A stretch of DNA of 40,805 nucleotides from Saprospirales bacterium (GCA_007695035.1 REEO01000029.1:1-40805), one strand, 5' to 3'. Numbered from the stretch's first letter, positions 9,974-21,000 are shown. The notes: generated by a model from the letters alone, not told the origin. Made by a program: numbers and translations.

Positions 9974-12900
9974 CTACTGTCGAATAATTTTAACAGTTTG
10001 TGAAAAACCGCTGGACAAATCCCGCACATGAAGGTAGTAGATGCCTCTTTCCGGCAGATCCGAGCCTCTTAATACATATGCCGAATCCAAACCTGGAGCA
10101 TCTTTTTTCCACAACCCGCTCTGCAAAAGCCTTCCTGCAGCATCGGTAAGGGTGTACTCCCAATCCACTCCAGCTTCCAACCCCTTTATTCTCACACTTT
10201 GACTATTCAATGAAGGATTGGGTTGTACAGAAATTGGCTCCATTTCAGTAATGGCATTTTCCTCAACTTCAACTGAAGCTTTCAACTCAAGACCGGCTGT
10301 TTGGAAGGAGCTAAGCCCAATTTCGCCAACTGCAGGCACTTCTGCAAGTTTGGGTGAGAGGTTGTTCCCCTCATTATCATTTCCAGCCATTTCAACTACC
10401 AAAAAGGGCTCACCGGCATTAAATTCCATACCACTGGTATTCACAGAACTGATTGTCAATATCGTTCCACCTTTATCTGAATCAAAAAGTGTGTAGTCAA
10501 AATCACCCCCTGCAATCCATTCCACACCACTTATTTCAAAGGGAGTCACATCCAATTCGAGGCTGAATTGCAGTGATTTTACGAATAGGCTTTTCTCAAA
10601 AAATAAGTGAAGTTCAGAATCATCAAAAGAATAAAGCAGGGTTTCCATTTCTCCTGACCTTGGGTTTGCGATATGACCACCCGGGTCAGCACTGCGGTTA
10701 ACATCCCCGGTTTTCACTGCATCAAAATCAACCACGACCAAAGAGTCTGAGTAGAAAGGACTTCTAATCCCCTCGGAAGGTATTTGATCTCCGGGTTGGA
10801 GACTTCTTATGTCATGTGGTGAAGGAAAAATTCTCCAGGAGGTATTGTTTTCAAAAGAAGTTTGCCTGCCGAGGATAAGATTTCGCCCTTCGACCACATC
10901 GGCCACATCAATTTCACCATCGCGGTTGATATCTGCAGCAATTAACTGATCATATTTGGTAAAAGGCCTTAAGCCGATAATGTGCTTTTGCATCAATAAT
11001 AAATCAAAGGAAGTAAATCCATTAAGAGGATCGTGGTCCTTTGTTGCTGTCAAAAGTCCCTGCCCCTCCTCCGGGATTAAGTACCACAGCAATTCATACT
11101 TTCCATCACCGGCTGTAATGGAATTTTCCAGATATGGTAAATCCGGGGAATTATACTCGACCTCAACTCCTTTAACCGGTCTCATGTCCGGGTCCCAAAC
11201 CAAACCGGATTTAAATCCAATTAGTGAATCAAGGCAGGCACCGTGGTTGTCAGTGATATAAACATATGTGCTACAAAAATCAGCATTGCCATTTTGATCG
11301 ATCACCCATATTTCCACCTCCGTCGAATCGAGTTCGCTGCAATCAAATGTTCGGGTGGTATCAGCGGGGTCGTTGCTGTAGGCCAAAATGAGATCTTCAT
11401 CAGGCGTGCAATTGTCAAAACTGCCCGCATTAAAGTGGTCTGCATTGAGGGTAACTTCACCTGAAATCGGAATGACCACGGTAGAAATTCCATGGTGGCA
11501 AACTGGTACCGGTTGCTGGCAATCCTCAATGGTTATTTCCTGGTGGCAATGGGATTTGTTTCCGCAAAGGTCTTCGGCACTCCACCTCACCCTGTGGGTT
11601 CCAAAGGGAAATTCACCACTGATTTCGTTCCCGGACCCCATCACATTGAATTGGCCGGTATTGTCAATATCGATCATGTAGGTCCACTTCAATAGTGAAT
11701 CCGGAGTACAGTCATCGATTGCAGTTTGAAGAATTTCAATATTGCCACTACAGCCATCGGGGTTTTCTCCACAGATGTTTTTAGGCTGGCAATTTTGAAT
11801 GACCGGGGCCTGATTCGTTTTTACCTTAATCACCTGGAGTTCCGACCAAAGGCCAACCGGTGGTTCCACATTTGGAATATGTTGACACCAATCCATGACA
11901 GACCAGGTGCGCAGGACTTTAAAACACTCTCCATCTACCTGAGTGAAAATTTTATCGGTATAAGAAAATAGTATGTCACTGCAGTGATCTCCATCAATTT
12001 CGGGCATTCCGGTTACATCTGGATCTAGAATTCCGTTGGGGCAATCCTCTATCATCACATCATCCGGCCAGGTGATGTACTCGTCATCAAATGGTTCCAA
12101 CTCGATAATTTCAATGATCTGGGTACAGTGTGCAGTCCTGTCATCGGGATCGGTAGCTGTAAAAGTGCGCTCAATAATGCCCTTCCCACATTTTAAATCT
12201 TTTTCAAAATCCTCAGTTACCACCACCCCGCAATTGTCGGTGGCCAATCCATCAAAACCTGCTCTAAAATCAGGTCCATAAAGAGGGTCCTGAATAATTA
12301 TTTGTTCCCGGTCAGCCTGACTTAAAGCCACTTTACCAAAAACAGATAGATCATCGAAGTCAAACTCAAAATCACAGGTAACGGTGATATCCGAGGGGCA
12401 GATGATATTTGGAGGTAACTTATCCTCTACGTAGAGTTGCGCCCAGCAGGTATTAGTATTTCCTGCAGCGTCCGTGGCGCGAAGTATAATTTCGAGTGGA
12501 CTCTCTGCAATATCGGAGCAACAAACTTCCACAAAGTTTCTGAACTCTGTGTCATCTATAACTCCATCCGGGCAATTTCCGGCATATTTGCGCGCAATCT
12601 CCACCGATGCGAGTTCGCAATTGTCATAACTCCCGTCGTCAAATGCGGCCACATACACTCTTCCAAGCCCGTTAGAGCCAAGAGAAATTCTAGTGTCGAG
12701 ATCACACACTGCAACCGGCGCCACGTCATCTACTACGGTAATTTGGCCCGAGCAACTCCATCCCCCGGAGATCACTGTAAAATTGAGAGTCTGGTCCAAA
12801 AACTGGCCGGGTATCACATCACCCAGAGAACTTCCTGATGGCGATTGGATGTTTACAAAATAATTGCATGTGCCGTATTGAAAATTACTTAAAACCTGAT

Positions 12901-13063
12901 GTGCCTGAACTTCAGTATCACAATTTATTCCTGCAGAAATCTCGACATTGGGCAGACAGGAAACAGGACAATTGGCAAGGGTTTCACCAACAGAAAAACA
13001 CCAAAAGAGTGCAGAAAGAATCATGATTTTCAAAAAGCGGAGGTATATCTTTTCCATGCGCAT
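9974..13063 (-). CDS. Secreted HYR/dockerin protein with T9SS type A sorting domain
   Basis: A 1029-residue protein with an N-terminal signal peptide (FLKIMILSALFWCF, then GETLA). Near 111 begins a Cys-rich module (DDVAPVAVCDLDTRISLG) shared with the truncated giant protein at the left end; HYR-type modules follow. Around 708-730 there is a dockerin-type calcium loop (ADINRDGEIDVADVVEG) preceded by LLMQKHIIGLRPF, with a second shorter loop later (TGDVNRSADPGG). About 800-900 resembles a cohesin-like beta domain. About 945-1029 is a type A T9SS sorting domain (VQPNPSLNSQ, then ERGIYYLHV and a C-terminal VKIIRQ). The type A ending implies export without a dedicated PorP/SprF partner. A second ATG two codons in is equally possible. 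Probable surface or matrix protein. Confidence 0.92.
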   Translation of the reverse strand: MRMEKIYLRFLKIMILSALFWCFSVGETLANCPVSCLPNVEISAGINCDTEVQAHQVLSNFQYGTCNYFVNIQSPSGSSLGDVIPGQFLDQTLNFTVISGGWSCSGQITVVDDVAPVAVCDLDTRISLGSNGLGRVYVAAFDDGSYDNCELASVEIARKYAGNCPDGVIDDTEFRNFVEVCCSDIAESPLEIILRATDAAGNTNTCWAQLYVEDKLPPNIICPSDITVTCDFEFDFDDLSVFGKVALSQADREQIIIQDPLYGPDFRAGFDGLATDNCGVVVTEDFEKDLKCGKGIIERTFTATDPDDRTAHCTQIIEIIELEPFDDEYITWPDDVMIEDCPNGILDPDVTGMPEIDGDHCSDILFSYTDKIFTQVDGECFKVLRTWSVMDWCQHIPNVEPPVGLWSELQVIKVKTNQAPVIQNCQPKNICGENPDGCSGNIEILQTAIDDCTPDSLLKWTYMIDIDNTGQFNVMGSGNEISGEFPFGTHRVRWSAEDLCGNKSHCHQEITIEDCQQPVPVCHHGISTVVIPISGEVTLNADHFNAGSFDNCTPDEDLILAYSNDPADTTRTFDCSELDSTEVEIWVIDQNGNADFCSTYVYITDNHGACLDSLIGFKSGLVWDPDMRPVKGVEVEYNSPDLPYLENSITAGDGKYELLWYLIPEEGQGLLTATKDHDPLNGFTSFDLLLMQKHIIGLRPFTKYDQLIAADINRDGEIDVADVVEGRNLILGRQTSFENNTSWRIFPSPHDIRSLQPGDQIPSEGIRSPFYSDSLVVVDFDAVKTGDVNRSADPGGHIANPRSGEMETLLYSFDDSELHLFFEKSLFVKSLQFSLELDVTPFEISGVEWIAGGDFDYTLFDSDKGGTILTISSVNTSGMEFNAGEPFLVVEMAGNDNEGNNLSPKLAEVPAVGEIGLSSFQTAGLELKASVEVEENAITEMEPISVQPNPSLNSQSVRIKGLEAGVDWEYTLTDAAGRLLQSGLWKKDAPGLDSAYVLRGSDLPERGIYYLHVRDLSSGFSQTVKIIRQ

Positions 13064-13123
13064 CTTATTTATCCACCAATGCAGCCCGGACTACATATAG
13101 GGAATTTATGAATAATATTTTTA

Positions 13124-13131
13124 CAAATATA
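13124..13131 (-). promoter_or_regulatory. Candidate -7 box for the dockerin protein gene
   Basis: CAAATATA on the plus strand reads TATATTTG on the minus strand and fits TAnnTTTG, about 60 bases upstream of the start at 13063. At the expected -33 spacing of 19 the sequence is TTTC on the minus strand, one base off TTTG. Confidence 0.4.
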
Positions 13132-13289
13132 TTCAAAATAATTGACATTGGAAATTACTATTACCCCATATCTAAAGAATCACTAAGAAAAGTGTGAAAA
13201 AATGATTTATAGAAAGCTGGGGTTCTGAAGGTGATGGCAGCTGGCTTTAGAAAAGGAAGTAAATAACAGGAGGAGGCGAAGAAAGGAAA

Positions 13290-13985
13290 TCACTGCTTGA
13301 GCAAACCATTTTCCTGGGCGATTTTTATCAGCCCATCATTGGTCTCCACTTTGAGTTTTCTCATGATATTCTTGCGGTGAACGGAAACGGTTTGGTCACT
13401 GATAAATAAATCCCTGGCAATTTCTCTGTTGTTTTTATCGCAGGCAATTTCATTGATAATCTCGCGCTCGCGTTTGGTCAAATAGTGTTTGAGAAGAAAG
13501 TTGTCCTCTGTAACCCAGTACTCCTCCTCATTTGCCTTTTTTATGCCGTTTTTGGTAGGGGATATATTAACACCTTCACCCATGTAGGCCACCCCCTTTA
13601 GTACATCCTTAATGGCCTTTACAAGTTCATCTTTCCCTGATTTTTTGAGCATGTACCCATCGGCTCCGTTTTTAAAGGCCTCTTTTACGAATTTATTGCT
13701 GTCGTAGCTGGTAAGAATCAAAATGCGCATCAGAGGTTGAACCTCCTTGAGTTCATAAATCAGGTCTATCCCATCAATGACGGGCAACTTGAGTTCCATA
13801 ACAAGTAGATCATAAAAATTTTCTTTGGCAAGCGTCAACAGATCCTCTCCGCTATTAACCGTTTTGCACACATTCAAATCGCATCCAAAATCACTTTCAG
13901 TCAGAAGGTTGCATAGACCATCAATGGTCAATTGCTGTTCGTCAGCCAGTATTAGATCCACTTTTTTCCTTTCCATAATCTTCAT
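13290..13985 (-). CDS. LuxR/NarL-type response regulator with Glu at the phosphoacceptor site
   Basis: A 231-residue two-domain regulator. Receiver domain residues about 8-130: acidic pair D15-E16 (LILADEQQLTIDGL), switch Thr in ILILTSYDS, conserved Lys in GYMLKKSGKDEL. The phosphoacceptor position lies in DLLVMELKLPVIDG and is Glu64 (GAA, complement of 13794-13796) instead of Asp. The output domain at about 168-231 is a GerE/LuxR helix-turn-helix (LTKREREIINEIA, then SDQTVSVHRKNIMRKL). In many receivers Asp-to-Glu mimics phosphorylation, so this protein may be locked on or controlled in another way (inference). No histidine kinase is adjacent. It lies between the adhesin block and the protease pair and may regulate either. 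A second ATG is at codon 4. Confidence 0.92.
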   Translation of the reverse strand: MKIMERKKVDLILADEQQLTIDGLCNLLTESDFGCDLNVCKTVNSGEDLLTLAKENFYDLLVMELKLPVIDGIDLIYELKEVQPLMRILILTSYDSNKFVKEAFKNGADGYMLKKSGKDELVKAIKDVLKGVAYMGEGVNISPTKNGIKKANEEEYWVTEDNFLLKHYLTKREREIINEIACDKNNREIARDLFISDQTVSVHRKNIMRKLKVETNDGLIKIAQENGLLKQ

Positions 13986-14374
13986 TAATTACATCTACCA
14001 AAGGGCCAAATTACTAAAACTTTGAAATACTGTCCAACTTTTTCTAATCAATTTTGCACTTTTTGTTGAACTTCAAAGCTTTATAAAAGTTTGGAGGGGC
14101 ACCAAGCGGTTCGTTTTGGATTAAAACAATAGGAAATCCCGGTTTCAAAAGATTTAGCTCTAGAAAATTGGCCCAGTGAAATCGACAATATTCATGCCAC
14201 CTTAAATTTGATAAATCACTCCCTTTATAAATACGCCTGGTACCATCTGCATCGCAGATTCTTATTACTGGTTGGGCCAAAAAAGTGTTAACAAAGCACT
14301 AATGGAATATTTAAAAAAGTTAAATCACCACCTTATGAGGTTCGTGATTGCCAATTAATTACTATTTTCACCCA
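13986..14374. other. Intergenic region with one doubtful short frame
   Basis: This 389-base gap separates two divergent genes. It contains a minus-strand open frame at 14044-14280 (78 codons, TTG start, no ATG) whose translation looks partly protein-like (ICDADGTRRIYKGS, RWHEYCRFHWANFLEL). It is not recognised and could be a remnant of a longer gene. No clear promoter was found for the protease gene that starts at the right edge. Confidence 0.4.
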
Positions 14375-17300
14375 ATGTTTTCAAACATTCGCAACATGCT
14401 TAAGAATATTATTTTGATAATGCCTTTATTTATTGGCATTTGTTTCGCTAATGCCCTTCAAGGCCAGTCTCAATTTTGGGAAGAGCTAGATAAGCTTGCT
14501 CCACTGAGCAGGAGTGCTGTACCACTGGAAAAAGATATTAAGCCGGATAAATACCGGGTATTTCAGCTGCAATATGAGGAGTACAAAGACCTTATTACTT
14601 CTGCACCGCTTGAAAACACAAGGCGGGCTCACAGAAATCCCCTTAAGGTTGAAATTCCGGGGCCGGATGGTAAGTTTACGGTCTTCAATCTTACCAGATC
14701 ACCTATAATGCAAGCCGGTCTCGCTGAAAAATATCCCCATTTTCACACCTTCAGAGGGGTGAGTAGTGACGGTCGCAAAAGTGGTCGGTTTGATATTACA
14801 AGCCACGGTTTTCACGGTATTGTATTTACCGATGGAGGGTCATATTACATTAATCCCTACAATTTGTCCACAACGGACTTCTACATTGTCTTCGAGGTGG
14901 AAAACAATTTCTCTCCAGAAAATTCCTATCAAATTGAATGTGGAGTGCACGATCATGATCACGAAATCAACGAGTACATGAATAATTTGCACAGTCGGGG
15001 TGAGGCAACATGGAGATCGGACGATGAGACGTTCCCACTTCTCACCTACAGGCTTGCAGTAGCTGCTACCGGTGAATATACCATTAGATTAGGTGGAACG
15101 GTTGATGATGGAATGTCTGCAATCGTAACAGCTGTCAACAGGATTAACAGTATTTTTGAAAGGGATCTGGGAATAAGGTTTTTGCTGGTGGATAATAATG
15201 ACACTTTGGTCTTTACAACTCCCGGATCAGATGGTTTCTACACCAATGGAAACACCGGTCAAATGATTAACCAAAATCCTCCAGTGCTCAACGCCAGAAT
15301 TGGTATCGACAACTACGATATAGGGCATGTGTTTGGAACAAGCAGTTCTCTGGCAGGCCTTGCGGGATTGGGAAATGTATGTTCACCGGGAAAAGCCAGA
15401 GGAGTATCTACTCACGTAAATCCCTTTAATGACCCTTTTATTGTAGCTATAGTCTGCCATGAAATCGGCCATCAATTTGCTGCCAGACATACGATGTACA
15501 GTTGTCACAACGTCAATCCAAGTACCGCTTATGAGCCCGGAAGTGGATCTACCATTATGTCTTACACAGGGATTTGTGCTCCGCAAAATAATCTGCAAAA
15601 CCAAACCGATCCATATTTCCACGCCAATTCTATCGATGTTATGATGGACTTCAGTCGCAATGGATCAGGAAGTGCATGTGCAGTCGAAGTACCCACAGAC
15701 AATATTCCTCCCGCCATTGAACTGTCCTATGAAGATGGTTTTCACATCCCAATCCAAACCCCATTTAAACTGGAGGGGATAGCCACCGATGAGAACGACG
15801 ATCAATTGACTATCTCCTGGGAGCAATACGATATTGGGCCCTCCCTTGACCCACCCATAAATCTGGGTCAAACTATTGGGAACTCCCCACTTTTCAGGGT
15901 GTGGCCTCCGACAGAGGATCCCGTGAGGTATTTTCCTCGCTTATCTGACTTAATCAACAACAGACAACGACCTTATGAGTTACTTCCCGACACTACCCGC
16001 TTACTGACATTCAGAATGGTGGTGCGAGATAACCACCCGGATGCAGGAGCCACCACCTGGGAGCAAGTTCGCTTTTCCTCAACGGCACAGGCCGGCCCAT
16101 TCCAGGTGATTTTTCCAAACCAAAGAGATACACTTGAAGCGGGTCAATATTTTGAGGTTTTATGGGATGTGGCCAACACAGACCAATCGCCGGTGAATTC
16201 AAGGAGTGTTGATATTTTACTGTCCGATGACAGGGGCTTCACCTATCCATATACTCTGGCCGAGGGGGCACCAAATACGGGAAGTGCCTTTGTGACCTTA
16301 CCCAACGTTACCGGAAATAACTTCAGGGTAAAAGTGCGTGCAGCCGATAACATCTTTTTCGATATTTCTGATAGAAACTTCATTGTATCGGAAGCATCCG
16401 AACCGGGTATCATCATCAATTACAACCCCTACAGAGGGCTGCTTTGCCTGCCGGAAAAACTCTCAGTAGATTTTCAAACAGAAAGTCTATTCGGATTTAC
16501 GGATACCCTTTTCTTTGAGTTGGCTGAGGATTTGCCTGATGGAGCCATTCCGATTCACATTCCCGAGTATGTAATTCCCGGAGAGGCTTTCAATCTTGAA
16601 ATAGACTTTAGTGAAGCTGCAATTTCTGGAGATTATCGGGTCGATTTCGTAGTATTCAACGACACCATTGCTGAGATGGAACGATCCATATTCTTCGAGA
16701 CCGTTTCCAATGATTTTACGGATCTCGCCACCCGTTTTCCTGAGAATGGTCAAATGAATCTTGATCGCACAATCACCTTTAGGTGGGATCAAGGTAGCGA
16801 TGCGGAGGGCTATGAAATTCAGGTAGCCACGCATCCGGATTTTTCCGAGGATGTAATTGTTTACAAAGAGGTGACCGATCGCATCGACAGCCTGGATGCG
16901 CTCATACAATTTGAAACCGGAGAGATTTACTACTGGAGAATCAGACCATTTAATATCTGTGGTATCGGAGAGTTTAGCGATGTTTCTGCCTTTCAGGTAA
17001 GAACCAGAGAGTGCGATAATTTTACCTCTACAGATGTACCCGTCAGCGTTCCTGCAAATGCTTCTGGAACATCTATGTTAAATGTTGAACTCGGTGGAGA
17101 GGTGGAGGAGATTGTCGTTCCCAATGTCAGGGGTATTCAGCCATTTGTCGGTGATATACAGCTCTCCCTGCTTTCTCCCTCCGGAACGGAAGTAGTATTG
17201 GTGAGTGGGAAATGTGGAACCCAGGGCAATTATGACCTGGGTTTTGACGACGATTCAGCCTTTGAAATCACCCCTCCCTGCTCATTGACTTCAGGAAATC

Positions 17301-18055
17301 TTTATATCCCTGAGGAACCCCTTGCTACTTTTAGAGGAGAACAGATTGAGGGTTCCTGGGGCTTGCGTGTGAGCAGGATTAGGTCCGGTTCCGCAGGTCA
17401 ATTACAAGCCTGGGAAATGTCCGTTTGCTTTAATGTTACCCTTTCTGAGATAACTGCCCTGCGAAACGACACACTGAGATTGAGACCCGAAAGCACCAAT
17501 GAAGTAAGCAGGGATGTTTTGAGAGCGCGTAGTACTACATCCGGCACAAACGGAATCGAATTTGTACTGGTCGATCTACCTGAGCTCGGTATATTGACAC
17601 GTGAAGGTCAGGAACTGGAAGTAGGAGACATCTTCACCCAAAATGATATTGACAACGAAAGAGTGAGTTACGCCACTGAAATCGACACCTTTGATTTTGA
17701 CCACTTCAAGTTTTTGGTTCGAGATGAGCGCAATGGATGGAGAGGTATTGAGCGTTTTGAGATCAAAATATCGGATGGTCCGGCCACTTTTACAGAAGAA
17801 ATTCACACCAGTGAGTTGAAATTGACGGTCTTCCCCAACCCGGGTGATGGTCTATTCAATTACGAACTCGAAGGCATGGAGGGGCAGCTTGTTGATTTAA
17901 CGGTTGTCTCAGCAGATGGCCAAACAGTACTAAAAAAACCCGTTCGCCTCGAGGCAAGAAATGTAATGGATCTCAGGTCCCTGTCATCAGGAATTTACTT
18001 CATCAATATAATTAATGATTCCGGTAGTGCAAATACGAGGGTGATTATTGAATAA
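14375..18055 (+). CDS. Reprolysin-like metalloprotease with P-domain and T9SS type A sorting domain
   Basis: The ATG at 14375 is chosen over an upstream TTG; the ATG at 14396 is also possible and gives an even tidier signal peptide (MLKNIILIMPLFIGICFANA). With 14375 the product has 1226 residues. A propeptide-like region runs to about 220. The metzincin catalytic domain carries the zinc motif HEIGHQFAARH (H362, E363, H366, H372) and a Met-turn IMSYTG. Next come beta domains (near FHIPIQTPFKLEG and GPFQVIFP), a fibronectin III-like domain (RFPENGQMNLDRTITFRW), a proprotein-convertase P-domain (PFVGDIQLSLLSPSGTEV), a cadherin/CSPG-like repeat, and a type A sorting domain (LTVFPNPGDGLFNY, RSLSSGIYFINI). 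It is probably a secreted zinc endopeptidase. A paralogue follows after 11 bases. Confidence 0.93.
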   Translation: MFSNIRNMLKNIILIMPLFIGICFANALQGQSQFWEELDKLAPLSRSAVPLEKDIKPDKYRVFQLQYEEYKDLITSAPLENTRRAHRNPLKVEIPGPDGKFTVFNLTRSPIMQAGLAEKYPHFHTFRGVSSDGRKSGRFDITSHGFHGIVFTDGGSYYINPYNLSTTDFYIVFEVENNFSPENSYQIECGVHDHDHEINEYMNNLHSRGEATWRSDDETFPLLTYRLAVAATGEYTIRLGGTVDDGMSAIVTAVNRINSIFERDLGIRFLLVDNNDTLVFTTPGSDGFYTNGNTGQMINQNPPVLNARIGIDNYDIGHVFGTSSSLAGLAGLGNVCSPGKARGVSTHVNPFNDPFIVAIVCHEIGHQFAARHTMYSCHNVNPSTAYEPGSGSTIMSYTGICAPQNNLQNQTDPYFHANSIDVMMDFSRNGSGSACAVEVPTDNIPPAIELSYEDGFHIPIQTPFKLEGIATDENDDQLTISWEQYDIGPSLDPPINLGQTIGNSPLFRVWPPTEDPVRYFPRLSDLINNRQRPYELLPDTTRLLTFRMVVRDNHPDAGATTWEQVRFSSTAQAGPFQVIFPNQRDTLEAGQYFEVLWDVANTDQSPVNSRSVDILLSDDRGFTYPYTLAEGAPNTGSAFVTLPNVTGNNFRVKVRAADNIFFDISDRNFIVSEASEPGIIINYNPYRGLLCLPEKLSVDFQTESLFGFTDTLFFELAEDLPDGAIPIHIPEYVIPGEAFNLEIDFSEAAISGDYRVDFVVFNDTIAEMERSIFFETVSNDFTDLATRFPENGQMNLDRTITFRWDQGSDAEGYEIQVATHPDFSEDVIVYKEVTDRIDSLDALIQFETGEIYYWRIRPFNICGIGEFSDVSAFQVRTRECDNFTSTDVPVSVPANASGTSMLNVELGGEVEEIVVPNVRGIQPFVGDIQLSLLSPSGTEVVLVSGKCGTQGNYDLGFDDDSAFEITPPCSLTSGNLYIPEEPLATFRGEQIEGSWGLRVSRIRSGSAGQLQAWEMSVCFNVTLSEITALRNDTLRLRPESTNEVSRDVLRARSTTSGTNGIEFVLVDLPELGILTREGQELEVGDIFTQNDIDNERVSYATEIDTFDFDHFKFLVRDERNGWRGIERFEIKISDGPATFTEEIHTSELKLTVFPNPGDGLFNYELEGMEGQLVDLTVVSADGQTVLKKPVRLEARNVMDLRSLSSGIYFINIINDSGSANTRVIIE

Positions 18056-18066
18056 CAATGTAACTT

Positions 18067-21000
18067 ATGTTTCAAAAAAACACTATCACAGTTTTAAGCC
18101 TCCTTTGTTTGTCAACCATTTTCAGTACGGGACTTATGGCTGGACAATTGGCCAATCCCTGGAGTTTTGTAACTGAGAAGGAGCAGGATGTTGAGCGGAT
18201 AGCTACTATGCGCTCAGGAGACTTTTTCCCGGCGACACAATACAGCGTGTTCACTTTGGACAGCAGCAAAATGGCGAAACTTGTCAGTGAAGTTCCCTTC
18301 GAAAATCTTAGAAATTTTGAAAGCGACATAATAATTCCCATCCCCTTACCAACAGGTGAATACGAGTATTTCAGAATAGCCGAGTCACCGGTTTTTGCGC
18401 CTGAACTTGCTGCAAAATTTCCAAATATCAAATCCTACAAAGCCATTTCGGAGGGAAGCTCCGGAAGAACCGGTAGAATTAGTGTCTCGCCAATTGGAAT
18501 TGCAGGTATGTTCAATACCACAAATGGAGACCTTTTTATCGAGCGGTATGAATTTGGAGAAAAAGGGGATTACGCGGTATTCTACGACAGGGACATGGCT
18601 TTCAACCGGGAAATGCAAGATGAAATGAGGTGCGGGTTTCTCGGGTTTTCCGATGCAAACCGTCGATCGGAAATCCTGGAAGAGGTGGAAAGCATCGGGC
18701 GAAGTATGGGTGGCAATGAACTTGAACTGCGAGTTTACCGAATGGCCCTGGCTACCACCAGTGCATATGCTGACCTAAAAGGAGGTACACTGGAATCTGT
18801 AATGGCGTCCCTTAATGAAGCAATGAATTTGTTGAATCAAATAACGGAAAATGAGGTTGCCATAAGATTTGAACTGGTTCCCAACAATCACAATATCATA
18901 TGGCTCGATCCGGATGATGAACCTTATGTTAACGTAGATGAGGGGAGGGGACTTCTTGGACAAAATACATCAGCCATAGCGAGTCACGGAGGCATCCCTT
19001 TGAATCAATTTGATGTGGGTCATGTATTCACAGGGCGTTGTAACGATGTGGGTGGGGTGGTAAACGGAAGGGCATGCACGCCGGGAAAAGCCCGGGGAGT
19101 AACCTGTCATTCCAACAACAATATGTCCAGCATTGTGACCAGAATATTTGCCCATGAGGTGGGACACCAATTCAATGTGGCTCATAGTTGGAACCACTGC
19201 CCCGGATTGGACAATCAACGTTCATCAAGTTCTGCCTACGAACCCGGATCAGGCTCTACCATTATGTCCTATGCCGGATCATGCGGCAGTCAGAATGTGC
19301 AGACTAATACCCACGCCTATTTTCACGCAGGATCACTGAACGAGTGGATTGCTTTTTCGCGTCTCAACCCGGACAATGCCAACTGCGGGGAAGTGATTTT
19401 TACCGGCAATACCGAACCGGAAATTTTTCTCCCCTACGAAAACGACTTTCACATTCCTATCAGCACCCCTTTTAAACTTACAGCAGAAGCCATGGATGCA
19501 AACGATGATCCACTCACTTTCGCCTGGGAGCAAATGGATCTCGGCCCAAATTTACCGATGCAGGAGGCTGCGGGGACAATACCTCTCTTCCGCACATTTC
19601 CTCCCTCAGTGAGCCCTACAAGATATTTTCCCAACCTTCAGACGGCAGCATCAGGCTCTAACGATATTTCCCAGCAACTACCCACCTATTCCAGGGTGCT
19701 CAACTTCAGATGTACCGTCAGAGATAATAATCCTGCGGGAGGAGCCATTGTGTGGGACCAATTGCGCTTTTTTGCAACCGCAGCCGCAGGTCCTTTTGAG
19801 GTTACTTTTCCCGGTAGCGGCCAAACCTACAGAGCAGGTGAACTGGTTGAGATTACCTGGGAAGTGGCAAATACAGATCAAAGCCCTGTAAATGCGGAAT
19901 ACGTGGACATTCTATTCTCCTTTAACAGGGGATTGTCTTTTCCAATCGTGTTGATGGAGAGAACCCCGAATACCGGTAGCGCTATGGTGCAGTTGCCAAA
20001 TACCGGTGGCCCTTGGAACCGCATTAAAGTCAGAGCCTCAGATAATATATTTTTCAATGTGTCACAGCAAAACTTCGGTCTTGTTCCGGCAGAACAGCCA
20101 GGTTTTATTTTTCGACACAATCCAGGTCAAGACCTGCAATGTCTTCCCAATGTTTTGAACATAAATTATCGAACAGAGCCTCTGTTAAGCTTTAATGATT
20201 CCATTGTGATAGAAATTGTCGATGGATTGCCGGACGGCGCAGTAGCTCTATTCCCGGATTATATAAAAGCCGATGAAGAAGGAGAATTGTCCATTGACTT
20301 GTCTGGTGTAAATATAAACGCTGACCACGAGTTAACATTCAGGCTGAAATCAGGACAGGATACCCTTTACAGAACCGTCTATTTTACAACGGTATCCAAT
20401 GAGTTTAGCGCCGTGGAATTAAGCTGGCCGGAAAACGGAGCGGATGGTGTTGACCAAATTATACCCTTTGCCTGGAATCCGAGTGATAACGCAGTATCCT
20501 ATCACCTGGAAGTGGCTTTGAATCCGGCTTTTGAAGAAAATCAAATGGTTTTCAGTGAAACTGTGACGGGAATTGCGGAAATTCAACCAGAATTTCAGTT
20601 CCCGGCCAATACGCTTCTTTACTGGAGAGTGACTCCCATAAACCAATGTGGTGTTGGAGAACCTCTTACAGCGGGGGTCTTTCAGACCAGGACAGTTTCA
20701 TGCGAAACATTTGAGGCCACTGGACATCCGATTGTAAATTCCGGTGTAAACGGAAGTATCAACACTTCAGAAATACTTATTGAAAATCAGGGTCAGGTGG
20801 ATGAGATCAATATTCCCAATCTTTCAGGACTGCAATCCTGGGTTGGAGATATAGGTTTTACCCTCATTTCACCATCCGGTACAAAGGTGCCACTTTTCAC
20901 AAGAAGATGTGGCAATCTCAGTCATTACAATTTGGGGTTTGATGATAATTCGCCAATCGAATTGGGATGCCCACTTACCTCTGGCCAGAGGTACCAACCT

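Noticed and set aside
6541-13063. The identical length (1029 residues) of the two neighbouring surface proteins as evidence of duplication
   Set aside because: Their domain content and sorting domains differ and the chosen start codons affect the length, so the equality is a coincidence.
14044-14280. A 78-codon minus-strand frame with partly protein-like sequence
   Set aside because: It has only a TTG start, a stop just upstream, no recognised family and no promoter. It is mentioned under the intergenic entry as a possible remnant.
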